From assembly GCA_030280995.1 (NCBI GenBank), contig JASXTE010000012.1, forward strand, positions 6,953,001 through 7,017,000: a stretch of DNA of 64,000 nucleotides, written 5' to 3'. The DNA is from Hemileia vastatrix. Taxonomy: Eukaryota; Basidiomycota; Pucciniomycetes; Pucciniales; Zaghouaniaceae. The notes under the pieces are model-generated. The model was not told the origin of the DNA. It saw nothing but the letters and a program-made list of their open reading frames with translations, and searched no databases. This document shows positions 46,382 through 58,149 of the stretch, one piece after another (the stretch's first letter is position 1; each line of letters opens with the position of its first letter). Both the position numbers and the translations under genes were made by a program.

Positions 46382-47008
46382 ATGTATCCGTTGCTCAAGA
46401 ATATAACTAAAGCTCAAAAAGATGAAGATTTTTGCTTATGGGACACTCTACCTTCCTTTAACTCTTTTCTTGCTCTTCGACTCAAAAAGCACTGTAATAA
46501 AGCATTTGAAAAAAATCCTGAACCTGCAACCAAAGTAGGAATACCGAATTGGTGTGACTCCAAATGGGAAGATATCAGCCATGAATATCTTTTATTTTCT
46601 AATGTTATTATCACTCATTCTGGATTTCACAATAAAATTCACACCGATACCAAGGACACCAATTTTCTTACTTTTGGTATATTCTCATATATCAAACCAA
46701 TTACTGGCCAACCAATACCATCTCCAGCTAAAATCAAATGACATGGTTTATATTTTCCAGACCACCAGTGCATCATTGATTTTGGTTTGGGAAATGGTAT
46801 CATCGAAACTATTTGGAATTCTTCTAAGGATAATCATCAAACGACCAAAGCTCCTCCTGGTTTGGAATCCTGTCAAGATTTATTACATTTTGGTTGCTCA
46901 TTTCAAATCAGTCATAAGTTGATTCAAAGAATCAATAAGGTAATGAAAGAAGGTAAAGTTAATCGATTTAAAAAAACTTTATTTAGATCCAAAAAGTATG
47001 GGGATTAG
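46382..47008 (+). CDS. Tet/JBP-like 2OG-Fe(II) dioxygenase (element B), one internal TGA
   Basis: Same protein as in element A; the first 119 residues are identical and the C-terminal part differs at one residue (CQDLLHFG against CQDLTHFG). HTD and HQTT iron ligands are present. TGA at 46739-46741 as in A. Upstream, GTAAGT donors at 45435 and 45799 and a CTAG just before the ATG suggest spliced 5' exons. The lack of further stops, while the transposase next to it is truncated, is notable but may only reflect recent copying. Confidence 0.65.
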
Positions 47009-47081
47009 AGTTGTCATCGAAAATTTTATATTTTTTCGTAAATTTTTAATAAATATTTTTTATGTATCAATTTCCTCAACT

Positions 47082-47240
47082 AAAGTAATGGGCCAACGAC
47101 CTTGTGTTGTATAAAAGGTAATCATGATAACATTTATTTGTTTCTTGGGGTTCCTCTAGCCTATACCTGTGGAAAGTCCCAAAATTTTGTTTCTAGACTT
47201 GGTCTGCATTTTGGCTTGAGGGATTGTCATTACTTTAAAC
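47082..47240. repeat. Conserved inverted repeat downstream of the dioxygenase gene (element B)
   Basis: TAAAGTAATGGGCC and GTCATTACTTTA arms; between them CGACCTTGTGTTGTATAAA and GGTAATCATGATAAC, also conserved in D (61900-61945). Confidence 0.5.
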
Positions 47241-47514
47241 TAGGGAAAGTTATATATATTAGATATTTATTTAATAATTGATGTAATTATATTAAATTTA
47301 GATGACTTCAACCACTTACTTCAATAAAATTCAGGGGGGGGGGTATTGCCAAATTTTCAAATCTGACATGTGAAATTGATGACTTAGAAAAATTTTGGTG
47401 ATATCCACCCTTGCTTCAATAAAATGCAGGGGAGAGTATTGCCAATTTTTTAAAACAGACATAGAATTTTTTTGACTTGTAAATATTTTGGTGAAAATTT
47501 TTGACGAGAATGTG

Positions 47515-48143
47515 AAAGTAATTGTTTCCACCTTGAGCAGGTTTCTGGCTCAAAGGAATAGCAGTACCATCAACAAAACCAATACATCCTGGGAAGCCCT
47601 CTGCTTGCATAACCTGAGATGATTCAAGTCGCTCTTATTTGTTGGCCAGGTGAGAAGTTGAGATTACAAGGAGTTGATGGCAGTGATACATTGTTTGGTA
47701 TAAGTGTTAACTGAACCATACCCTAAATCAAAGACATTTTCTAAACGTTTCAAAGCAGCTCCATTACCATTTGAACCCAAATGACATTGTGTGATGGCCA
47801 ATTGAATTGAAGGATGTTGTTGTTCTTTTTGAGAATTATTTTGAAATATGGGATGATCCTGAATAAGCTCAAGCAATTTAAGGAAAATTTCCTGAGAAGT
47901 CCTGAACAGCTGTCTAAAACTGGGTGTAGATAGTTTAAGAAGTGTTTGGATGGTGTACCTGGGGGTATGAAGTACTTGAGGCTTTCTGGGAAGAAGGTAA
48001 TGTTTCATGGCCATTTTTGATAAAAAGACAAAATCTTTTTCTAGATCAGAATCAGAATCGCAATCAGAGTCCAAGAGCAGTTCAAGAGCCATGAAAGTCA
48101 TTGCTTTATGTAATTTATCACGATTTGAAAGTGAGGAAGGCAT
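47515..48143 (-). pseudogene. Truncated Harbinger transposase (element B)
   Basis: ATG at 48143; 159 residues to the same TAA as in A. A one-base deletion near 47637 follows, then GFPGCIGFVDGTAIPL and PAQGGNNYF. The catalytic remainder is missing, as in A. It cannot catalyse transposition. Confidence 0.85.
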
Positions 48144-48689
48144 AACTCTTATATGATATGATATGAAGATGTAAGTGATGTAAGATTTTTTGAGTTATGA
48201 AGTGTTATGCTGCGGAGTGCTGCGTATGAATGGGATGATGCTGACAAATCAGTGAAATGGGACTTGATGGTGAAATCAGCACTTTTGGTTTAGAAAGTGC
48301 GGATTTGAGTGAAATAAGTGACTTATTTCATTTTGAAATCCACCAGTATTGGGGCTAGTGTGTTTTGGAAATCCGAACTTATTTAAGTGCGGATTTGGTC
48401 AAATTTAAGTGCGTATTTGCCAGAACTAACACCCCCTATTAGAGCTTAATTTTATCACCAAAATATAATTCCCTTCATTTTTATAAGTGTTTTAGATTTT
48501 TTAGATATTTTAAATTTTGATAATGGTTAATAAGATTGTGTTGAATCATTAGAATTGAAGTTTTTTTTTAAAGTCTTACTTAGGAAGTTTAATGGAATAT
48601 ATTAATTTTCAAAATATTTTTCTTGAATGATTTACTATAGTGCCTTATAAATTCATCATATATTTATAATTACGTAAAATACTTTGAAC

Positions 48690-49039
48690 ATCTAAAATCA
48701 CTTTTTTTTCAGTTTAAACTGGGGAGCTTCTAGTTTTAAATTCAGAAAAGTACAAAATTATTTAAAACATTTTGTAGCTTTCCAGACTGGCTTAGCTGTG
48801 GGGAAAGCTGATTTCAACATACCATTACAAAATTGTGTTTTTACTGCTTCAAAATTGGTTCAAAAAATGTTCACAAGTACTTCAATAATTAATTAAGCTA
48901 GCTTCATTAGAGGCTCTATGTATTTTCACAATATATGACTGATTGTTTCATCACTATCTCAATATGCACTCAATTAGATATGAATTCGTGTTCAGGGTTG
49001 TGGACTTGCTAGCAATTCAGACCCCCATATTGTGTGGTG
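48690..49039 (-). mobile_element. CACTA-like element, terminal fragment (inverted)
   Basis: Ends CCCCCATATTGTGTGGTG at 49039 with GGACTTGCTAGCAA just inside. Inward it is the inverse of 53135-53480 (CTTTCCAGACTGGCTTA, AAATTGTGTTTTTACTGC). The far end is not recognisable. Confidence 0.65.
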
Positions 49040-49059
49040 AATGACCCAAAAGAAGTTGA

Positions 49060-49860
49060 AACTTTCATTTCCAGCTGTGGGTAGACCAGTAACCAAAGTC
49101 CATGATAAAAATCTTCCATGGGTTTTCCTTTTTCTCAATTTGTTACATTAATCCAGCTCTCTTACCAGTAATTGTTTTGGATTTCTGGAAAGCATCACAA
49201 GATTCAACATAATATTATGCATCATCAGACATATTGATCCACCAAGTTGTATTTTTCAGTCTTATGAGTTTCTTTAAAGATCAAAGTGTCCAGCCAAAAT
49301 GTCATCATGAGCAACTTTCAAGATGGTTTCTTTCATTAAGAGATGAATTAATATAACACTATTTAGTTTTTTTCCATAATATATATAGCCATCTTCAATG
49401 GAAAGCTTAACTTTAGATAAGGAACCCTGATTCTATTCAAGTAGTGTTTTTATCAAAGGTTGGATGGATAAATTTTTGGGGTCATTGAGAATGGTTGGTA
49501 ACTTGTTCAAATAAAATTTTCTTGATATGAATCTAATTTTGATTTCATTATTTTGTCCTCCATACCCAAAATATATATACCAAAGATATGTGTGATATCT
49601 TTCTCAGGTACATAAGCCGGATTAAAATGATTGTTTTTGAGGGTTAATTTAGATAAAATATTAAAATTCAAATGCATGATTCCTGATCTATGGATAATTG
49701 TCATTCTTCCTCTGTATTCTTGTACCACCAATTGCCATCTAAAAATGTGCCTACTTGTGTTTTCTTTTTTAACAAAGATTTATCTGCCATACAATCAGTT
49801 ACCAATTCAAATATTTGGTCCTCAAGGTAACAATATAATTTATCTATTAGAGGGGGAAAG
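49060..49860 (-). pseudogene. Gypsy RNase H-integrase remnant
   Basis: The minus strand gives the end of RNase H (QEYRGRMTIIHRSG, then NPAYVPEKD, with an upstream LVTDCMADKSLL block in another frame). A linker follows, then an integrase zinc-domain relic (ILAGHFDL near 49300). This is the common rust Gypsy family related to the fragment at 10741-11720. Many stops and frameshifts. Confidence 0.65.
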
Positions 49861-49889
49861 AGGGAGGTCTGCGCATTATACATAAAAGG

Positions 49890-50097
49890 GATGAGGTAAG
49901 AAAGGAAGGGATTTTGTGGCCAACATAATATTTTAAACAAAAGATTGTGCAAATAATTCTGATTTGATATCAAAATTGAAACCAACCTTTTAAATTAGAA
50001 GCTTATTTAAAAAATTTAAGTGCTGGTGTGTAAGTTCTCATTTGGTTTATAATTTAAAAATAAATTAAGTGTGAATTTTTTACAACTGATACCCCTT
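49890..50097. mobile_element. Decayed terminus of an A/B-type Harbinger element
   Basis: GATGAGGTAAGAAAGGAAGGGATTTTGTGGCC and the end TTTACAACTGATACCCC align with 41940-42128 of element A. Only about 200 bp of this end is recognised. It abuts the Gypsy remnant. Confidence 0.6.
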
Positions 50098-50359
50098 ATT
50101 ATATTTAAATGTGAAAATTTTCTATTTCACATAAATTTTATTGGTTTGAGTTTCATGTATTTTTTATTTGGAACTGAAATGGGGATTAAATTAAGTTCAA
50201 ATTAAATTTTAAGTTTGAATTGAAAACTATGTATAATTAATTCTCAGTTAGTCAAAGAAATATCAACTCCCCCACTAAAAAAATTACTACCAAATAAACC
50301 ATTTTTCCCTTCATGAGAGAACTCAAGTCTGAAAGATAAACTAACCATTAAAAATAAAA

Positions 50360-50562
50360 ATAAAATGGGTAACTGATATCAGGTACTTATCCCTAATTTC
50401 TATTTAACTTAGTTTTTATCTCTGCTGTAAAACATCTGCACAGCCCACACATTGAACACTGACCAGGCCAGTGTGTGTAGCATTAAATCAAATTTTGTTT
50501 TGAATGGTGAATCAATTTAAAAATTTTTACCTGCTAGCATATTCTGGGTATTTTTTGTGGTG
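50360..50562. mobile_element. Decayed GCTAGC-type CACTA-like MITE
   Basis: Its right end (CCTGCTAGCATATTC…TTTTTTGTGGTG) and interior (GCACAGCCC…TTGAACACTGA, then TAAATCAAATTT) align with the better preserved MITE at 62068-62280. The left end is badly decayed. Confidence 0.4.
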
Positions 50563-51216
50563 CTTTTTTTCCTCATTAGCTACTAGTATTCAAATAATAT
50601 CTTAATAATGAAGAGCTAGACATGTATTTTGTTCTTTTTAAGTAGGCAGGAAAATGCCATTTCAACTTTTTATGTTAATCTTCTTTCAACCACCCACCAA
50701 ATCATTCTTATATAATACTGAATTAATTGGTCTGGACATCTAAATCTAATTAATTTTTTCATTTGGTTTCTATATCAGAAAAAAATATGTGCATTAGATT
50801 TATGTACAGTTTTTTTCATGTAATTATAATGTGGATAAGATTAATTCTAGCCCCACTTCAAACTTTTACAAAATTTCATTTAAAATTAATTGCCTTATTC
50901 TTATTGAAAGAACGTGAAAAGATTGGTTCAATTAAAGAGGAATACAAAAAAAATCTTATAAAATTAAACAGATGCTAACATACCATGTTTCATGCTATTA
51001 TAACACAAAAAAAATTCAGGTCCTTTATTGAAGGAACCCTTTTCCTTTTTCTTAAGGAAAGATATTGTTTTTTCATCTCATTAGTATCTCTAGCTTTAGT
51101 ATTGAAAAAATTAAATTTTATATTCTAATTCTATTGGTGCAAGGGGTGAGTTAATCATGGAGACAGAACCACCATTCTCACTTTTATTTGTAGAATAAAT
51201 ACCAATCTCATTATTA
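50563..51216. other. AT-rich stretch, nothing recognised
   Basis: No coding, TIR or LTR signal seen. Confidence 0.4.
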
Positions 51217-51410
51217 GGGGGTGTCAGAGCTTTAAATCTTCCCTTTCATAATTTCCCTTTTTTCCACAAAACAGTCAGAAAATCTATTTTATATATACCA
51301 TATATTTCCCTAAAAATATCTTTTTATTGATAATTAAAGTCAAGTTTTTGGCTTTTTTTTTGCTGTGAAATGAGTTGAAATAATTTCAGATTTATAGCTC
51401 TTATACCCCT
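51217..51410 (-). mobile_element. Harbinger-type MITE, copy 4 (inverted, degenerate)
   Basis: GGGGGTGTCAGAGCTTTAAATC and, at the other end, GATTTATAGCTCTTATACCCC, flanked by TA. The interior matches the reverse complement of copy 1 (AATCTTCCxTTTCA, ATATCTTTTTATTGA, TTGGCTTTTTTT). Confidence 0.7.
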
Positions 51411-52327
51411 TACTGAATGTATCATAAATTTATATAAAATCAAGCAGTAAAAGACTAAATCTTCAACTTCTTCAATGGAAGAAAAATCTTCATCCATTTT
51501 CTTTAATTTCCTTCCAAACTTAGCATCTTCATGTTTCACTTTGAGTTGGTTCAGAGACCAAAAGCCTCACCACAAGAAATTGGGGGTGAGCCTCTAGCAG
51601 TTTCCCCATTTGAAAAGTTTTTGAAATGGTCAGGAAGTGAGTGTGTTTATGTTATGAAACTTTTGAAGAATTAGATGAAAACAAATTTTTTTAAATTGGT
51701 TACATATTAAACACAAATCTACCCTGACTTAAAGTAATTTTGAGAAGAGTATCAAGATTGCTTTGAGAATTATTTTGAACCAATTTGAGCAAAGTTTGAG
51801 AAATCAATTAAATTTACTATATTATTTAAGTCTCTAAGGTACATATCTAATTTAATTATGGATAGTATTTATTATAAAGGTGGCCTCCTTAATAAAAACC
51901 ACTTTAAATATGACACCTCAAGTCACTTATAGTCTCCTTCAACAAAAATATTACTTAATTTTAGTAAGAATTTGCATATCAAGAGCTCATGTGGTGTATC
52001 TTGTATTGGCACCAATTTTTCAGAAGAGAAATGCTAAATGGACAGGTAAATAGTTTTAAAATGAGGACATGTCAGGCTGTCAATTTGTGTAACATATCTT
52101 ACATCAATTATACAATACTTAATTCTCAGTAGCATAACATTATTCATGTGGACACTTGTGCACCTTGTGAGACATTAGCTCTTATAATAGAATTTGTGCT
52201 TTAATATTGGCTACCATAAAAGTAAAACTGTTACAGACTTGGTCAAAAGTGTTCTTTTGAAGGAAATTCTGTTGCTGAGAACAAATTTTTTTTAATTTTT
52301 AAAAAATACAATGCTACACTTAAAATA
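51411..52327. other. AT-rich stretch, nothing recognised
   Basis: No gene or element identified. Confidence 0.4.
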
Positions 52328-52526
52328 GGGGGTATCAAAGTTAGAAATTTGTAATTATTTAAAAGGTATTTCACAGCACAAAAAGAAAGCCACAAGAGTG
52401 ACATTAATTCTCAGTGAAAAGATGCTTTAGGGGCACAAGATGGCATATCTTAAAAAATAATCATGGTTGATTTGGTGAAAAAAAAGAGGTATTTTGAAAT
52501 GGAAGATTTCTAACTTTGATACCCCC
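52328..52526 (+). mobile_element. Harbinger-type MITE, copy 3 (199 bp, best preserved)
   Basis: TIRs GGGGGTATCAAAGTTAGAAA and its inverse, about 21 bp, TA on both sides. No coding sequence. Confidence 0.92.
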
Positions 52527-52539
52527 TAATATGTATATT

Positions 52540-53060
52540 ATATACATCATAAAAGTGTTCCTCTCAGTGACAGAAAGTACTTCAAGCAAAAAACAGTTGA
52601 GAAATTCTAAAAAACTTCACTTTTATAATTAGTCAATTCTCAAGTACCAAAGCTGAAAAAATGGCTTATTTCATATACAGTGCCAAAAGTGCCCACCTGA
52701 AAGATATTCAGACATTGAGAAAAAAATTAAAATTAATAAAATATACACAGGTCACATTCGATATCCATATGTAATATCTTATAAACTATTCCTTGTCAGA
52801 ATCTAAATGACCTGCATGTTAGCACTTTTAAAAATTTCTGGGGTTACTTCTATTTTATGGTTAACCAAGAATTGAATATTATGGCAATTAGAAAAGCTCA
52901 ATTTTCTCTTACACAGTACCTAAAGTGTCAACCTGAATGATGGTCCATTGCTGAGAAAGACATCTTTATAATGCATAAAATATACACAGATATACATATG
53001 ATACCTAAATGATATGAATTATAAAAGTGTCCTTCCCAGAAACAGACTGTTGCTCAGATG
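52540..53060. repeat. Array of alternating 'TGTCCTTCTCA' units, left part
   Basis: Units such as ATAAAAGTGTTCCTCTCAG and ATGGTCCATTGCTGAGAAAGACA alternate in orientation. The array continues at 55205-55870 on the other side of the CACTA-like element, which therefore inserted into it. Confidence 0.6.
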
Positions 53061-53134
53061 AACACATTAGTTAATGTGCAATCAGATGGAATGAACTACT
53101 CTAATGGACACACTATTTAAATTTCTTTCACCAT

Positions 53135-55199
53135 CACCATGGAATATGGGGGGCAGACTTTCTTGAAAGTGCGCAACCTTGAACCCAAATACCTATCTGA
53201 TTGAGAACACATTGAGGTAGTGATGAAAACATTGGGGATAAAGTGTGAAAATAAGTTGAACCTCTGATCAAGCTAGCTTGATTATTTATTGAAGTACATG
53301 TGAACATTTTTTGAATCAATTTTGAGGCATTAAAAACACAATTTTTTAATGTTATGTTGAAATCAGTCCTCCCCATCTCTAAGCCAGTCTGGAAAGCTAC
53401 AAAATGTTTAAAATAATTTTACACGTTTTTGAATTTAAAACTAGGCACTCCCCAATTTAAACTTAAAAAAAGAGATCTTAGATGTTCAAAGAAATTTACC
53501 TAATTATTAATATATGGTGAATTTATGAATTCAGTTTAATTTTGTTTATTTTAGTATATTTTATTCCCTTAAGTCTTAATTTAAATTTTTTATCTTATTT
53601 TTTTTCAAAAATTTGATATTACATGTGCAATTAACAGTCATTGAATTCTAAAAATGATTTGGTGAAATCTAATGTACACCCATAGATCAGAGTACAGAGT
53701 TCACCACCCTTTTTATGCATCTGTACCCAGATCTACGGCTGTACGTCAGAGTACCACATCCATTTTTATGCATGTGGACTCTGATCTCCAGCCATACATC
53801 AGAATACCACTTCCAATTTGATGCATTTGAGCTTTAATCTATGGCTGTACACCAGAGCTCACCACCCACTCTTATGCATGTGGACTCATATCAACGGCCA
53901 TACATCGTAGTAACACATACACTTTTATACCTGTGAGCTCTGATCAATGGCTATACATCAAAGTTCACCAGCCAATTTTAACCAACTTAATGCTACTACA
54001 TGGCTGTACAACAGCATCCATCAAATCAAATAAAATGAATTAAATGACATTAAGACTTATTATAATTGAATTGAATATAAAAAAGACACATGGATAAGTA
54101 AAATAGCTGGAATTTAAAAAAAGATAAATACAAATGGTGTTTAATGATATAAAAAAACAAATCATTAATATATATTTTGAAAAGGAATGTAGTAAAGTTT
54201 AATAAAACATAATTATATAACACATAATCAAATACAATTCAATATAATAAAAATACAATACAATACAATTTAATTTTAATTAATTTGAGGTAATGAATAA
54301 AACAACATGAGTGTATTAAAATATAATAAAATAAAATAAAATAAAATCAATTTAAAAAATTACATTATATAACATAAAATAAATTTATAGTGAAATTTAT
54401 TTTAAATATTTTATTCAATATGAATTTTATTATTTATATACAATTTGATTTTTTGTATGAATATTCATTATGATATTGCATATGAATTTTTAATATGAAT
54501 ATTCAATATGAATTTTTCATATGCATATTCAATATAAATTTTTATATGCATGATAAATATAAATTTTTATATGCAGATTTTTTTGGATGAATATTCAAAA
54601 TTATTTTCATTATATATATGAATTATCAATTTACATTAAAATACTGAATACCACTTTGCATTTGAATATTCAATTTTACTTTTTCTGACTCAAAATAATG
54701 TTACATGACTGAAAAATATCAAAAATTGAATTAAAAAAATTAAATTTATATTAGTTTTCTGAATGCATAGATTTGAAAATTCTGGTGATTTTTTTAAACA
54801 ATATAAAATATTTAAATATTATTTTTAATATTTTTCAATATATTTTAAATAAGTATTAAATTAGATTACAAATATCACTTGAAAAATTGAAAGTTTTAAA
54901 TTGTTTTTTAGCTCCATCTTGAACTATAATATAAAAGACTATTTCAAAATTATGCGCTTATGGTGTACAATGTCTGGAATAATTTATGAAACTTTTTTCA
55001 TTCAAAATTTAAGATGAGTTCATTTAACTTTCATTATGACCTCAGAGACAATTCAGCTAGCTTTGTGAAAAAATTCAAGTTGGTTTTCAAGCAAATTTCA
55101 GAAAGAGTTCCATCTAAATTTAGTCTGAGTTTTATCTGAGTTCCAAGTGATTTCAAGTTGAGGACTTGCTAGCAAGTCTGTTTCAAATATTGCGTGGTG
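53135..55199. mobile_element. CACTA-like non-autonomous element (2.07 kb)
   Basis: Left end CACCATGGAATATGGGGGG, right end AAATATTGCGTGGTG, 3-bp duplication CAT at 53132-53134 and 55200-55202. Subterminal palindrome-like repeats are seen at 53155-53172 and 55161-55178 (GGACTTGCTAGCAAGTC). The interior has a minisatellite and very AT-rich DNA, but no coding sequence. Fragments of this family occur at 4425, 11722, 36966, 38101 and 48690. Confidence 0.85.
53670..54010. repeat. Minisatellite inside the CACTA-like element
   Basis: About eight imperfect units of 35-45 bp on the pattern CATGTGGACTCTGATCTATGGCTGTACATCAGAGTTCACCACC, varied in each copy. Related units occur at 36970, 38101-38270 and 14130-14190. 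Confidence 0.8.
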
Positions 55200-55204
55200 C
55201 ATAA

Positions 55205-55870
55205 GATATAAGTGCACTAGACTTGGCCAAAATTTTCCATGTGATGGAAAGTCCATCATTGAGAAGGACACTTTTATAATTCTCATCATTGAGGTATTAT
55301 ATGTAATCAGTGTATTTTTTAAAAATTATAAAAGTGTTCCTCTCAACAATGGACCATCCTTCAGGTTGACACTTTAGGTACTGGGTATGAAATGAGGTCT
55401 TATAATATCCTTGGTAGTAAGAAATTGGATAACCTTAAAATTTATGGTGTCTTGGAATTGGTCAAATATTTTCACTTAAAGGATGGTCCATCATTGAGAA
55501 GGACACTTTTCTAATGCATATCATAAACGTACCAGTGTATCTTCAATGAATTATCAAAATGTCCTTCTCAGCATTGGACCATTGTTCATGAGGATACCTT
55601 TGACCAAGTCTTTGATCCCTTCACTATAATGATTAACCAAAATAAAATGCCATGAACATTAGAAAAGCTTATGTCATCTTCTTACACAGTATCTAAAGTA
55701 ACCATCTGAGAAATGATCTGTGTCTCAGAAGGACACTTTTATGATTTTAACAACCTTTATTTTACAGACTCTACCCTCACTTATATGCCTTGTAAGAATG
55801 TCTTCCTTAGCATCTTCCAACGTTCAGAAGGACATCTTGAACCATGTCTAGCCAGAAACCACTTATTCCT
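55205..55870. repeat. Array of alternating 'TGTCCTTCTCA' units, right part
   Basis: GTCCATCATTGAGAAGGACAC and its inverse (TGTTCCTCTCAACAATGGACC) recur at about 55250, 55330, 55480, 55555 and 55720. Neighbouring units in opposite orientation could pair. No gene. Confidence 0.65.
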
Positions 55871-58149
55871 TATAGATGACGTAAAATATTAATCCTGAAT
55901 TTGAAAAATGCATTTCATTAAATTATTATTATTTAAGGTTAAATAATCTACCTGATGCATTTTGAAAATAAAATATAACTACCTCCAACATTAATAATAT
56001 AAGGGAAAGAATATTCCAACACAAAATGAATATTTAAAATATATTATTAATCTGCAAGAATAAAATTTTTTAAAAAAATTATAAATATAATGAATTGCTA
56101 AATATCTCTTAATTATTATGATCAAAAAGTATAGCATTCTGCCAGATGCAACTGGCACATAATATCCAACTATACCTCAGTCATTTATAATAAAATGGTA
56201 AGGAAAAACTCATTAAATTTTATTTTAAAAGAACAATATTATCTTATACATATGTGGAGACTATGATATCTAAATTTTCTTCACTAAGACCATTAATATG
56301 AATATGATTTAGGAATAGCCAAGGACTTGTAGAAAAATAATCCTCAAAATTTCTTCACATTTATAATACATTTAATTTTTTACAATTAACAAATAGATTG
56401 GTTAACCAAAACATACTCCAGTTTTATTATTTTTGGGACATGCAAATTATTATTATTATTATTTTACATTTCCTAAATCCTACTGATATGATATGTGAAA
56501 CCTGTTACAATTTTGGATATGACCCTTTTGACACATTAGCACAAATTTTTTGACCATCATTCAAGTCCTTTCTAAAAACACATAACCAAGAATCAAAGGG
56601 ATAATAAAATGTCTTTTTAACTAGTCTAAACCATATTTTATGTGTCAAAAAAATTTGACTCACTTTTTCTAGAAATAAATATTTATATAAATATAAAAAC
56701 ATAGAGTGAAAATTTTTACACCACATGTCTAGGAATTTTTTATATACATGGTTATGATTCTTTAAAAATGGGTGTCAAAATTCACTTGATATCAGAATTA
56801 ATAAAAATGTTTGATTTTAAATCACATAAAAGTATATCAATTATAAGGAATTATTGTGAATGTGCAGATTTTGTATAAATCATTTTATATACTAGTTGCC
56901 CAAAAAATCTACTGCTCACTGACAAGACTTGATAATGCCAACATATTCATCACCAAAAATTGGTTTATTTTTTCCCCACCACCAGCTCATGAAAGAAATA
57001 TTATCAGAACCATATATATATATATATTGGCATAATTAACTATATGCCATGGTCCACTGCACTGAAAATATATCACACCATAAAATGTAAAAATGAAGTT
57101 AAAACACAACACATACCTTTACCAGTTTTCAGACCATTGGTTAACTAATCATTACATTATTAAAAAATATGTAAAGTGTTTTCATTGACAAAAAAATACA
57201 CCAGTCAAAATTCACTTTAGATTACCACTAATAAATATTATATGTCATCAATATTATTTAATGAGTTAGTGACTGGAAAATTTGTGAAGAAAAATTTTCA
57301 GTCATAAGGCAATACAACAATTAATTCAGCCTTCCCTTATAATAAAAGTAACTTACTACCATGATTAAATTTTTTCCTGACTAGAATTAATTTTAATCAG
57401 GTATTTTTGTAATTCAATGGCCATAAAGTAGAGCCAACATTGAATTTCACCATAATCAAATCTTCATATATAAAAATATTTAATAATTTTAAAGAGTAAA
57501 ATTAAAATTGAGAATCAACTCTGGCACAGCTAAATCACAAACCAGCCAGCCAAAAGTCATTTTCAATAAAGAAAATGTTTCTATAAAATTAAGGAACTGT
57601 AATAAATTATGGGCACCCTCCATAATTCTTCACTGAAAATACCCTCTGCTCAAATATGAGTGCAAAAATTTTAGTTTTTGCTTGACAACTGCTTCATTTC
57701 CCATACTACTAGTCAAGTATGGAAATCTATCAGTGAAATTGCAAGTTTAGAATGCCACTTTAAATTATGCAATATTCATTTTCATATTGAATTCCAACTT
57801 CTTTACATCCCATTTTGTATTCAACCTTCAAAACTAGAATTGAACACAACAAATAAATATTTAATACAATTTTGCACATTGAATTTGAGACACATGGATA
57901 AGATAAAATATAGATATCTCTTACACATTTTTTTTCTCATAAGCTTTTAGCTGAGATTAAATAAGTAAAATACTAAAGATAATCATATTTTACATTAAGT
58001 CAACCATATTTCAAGTTAAATAGAGAGTGCTTTTAGTTGAAATTTATTTTTTTAACTTGATGAAGACTTTCTCACAAAAGATAAGGTTTTTTTCAATATA
58101 GCTCTTAATATTATAATTTCTAATTATATGAAAAAGCTAAGGCTACTGT
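55871..58149. other. AT-rich stretch, no gene recognised
   Basis: Short open frames lack coding character; a (TA)n tract is at 57012-57027. Nothing else identified. Confidence 0.45.

Larger units (their letters stand above)
44708..48436. mobile_element. Harbinger-like element B (3.73 kb), inverted twin of A
   Basis: Same TIRs as A (left GGGGGTGTCAGTTCTGGC; right slightly mutated, AACTAACACCCCC), flanked by TA. Whole-length, near-identical copy of A in reverse orientation, with a few substitutions and small indels. Subterminal direct repeats of GGGTGTCAGTTxTGACCTC occur at 44820 and 45060. It carries the dioxygenase (plus) and transposase N-terminus (minus). Confidence 0.87.
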
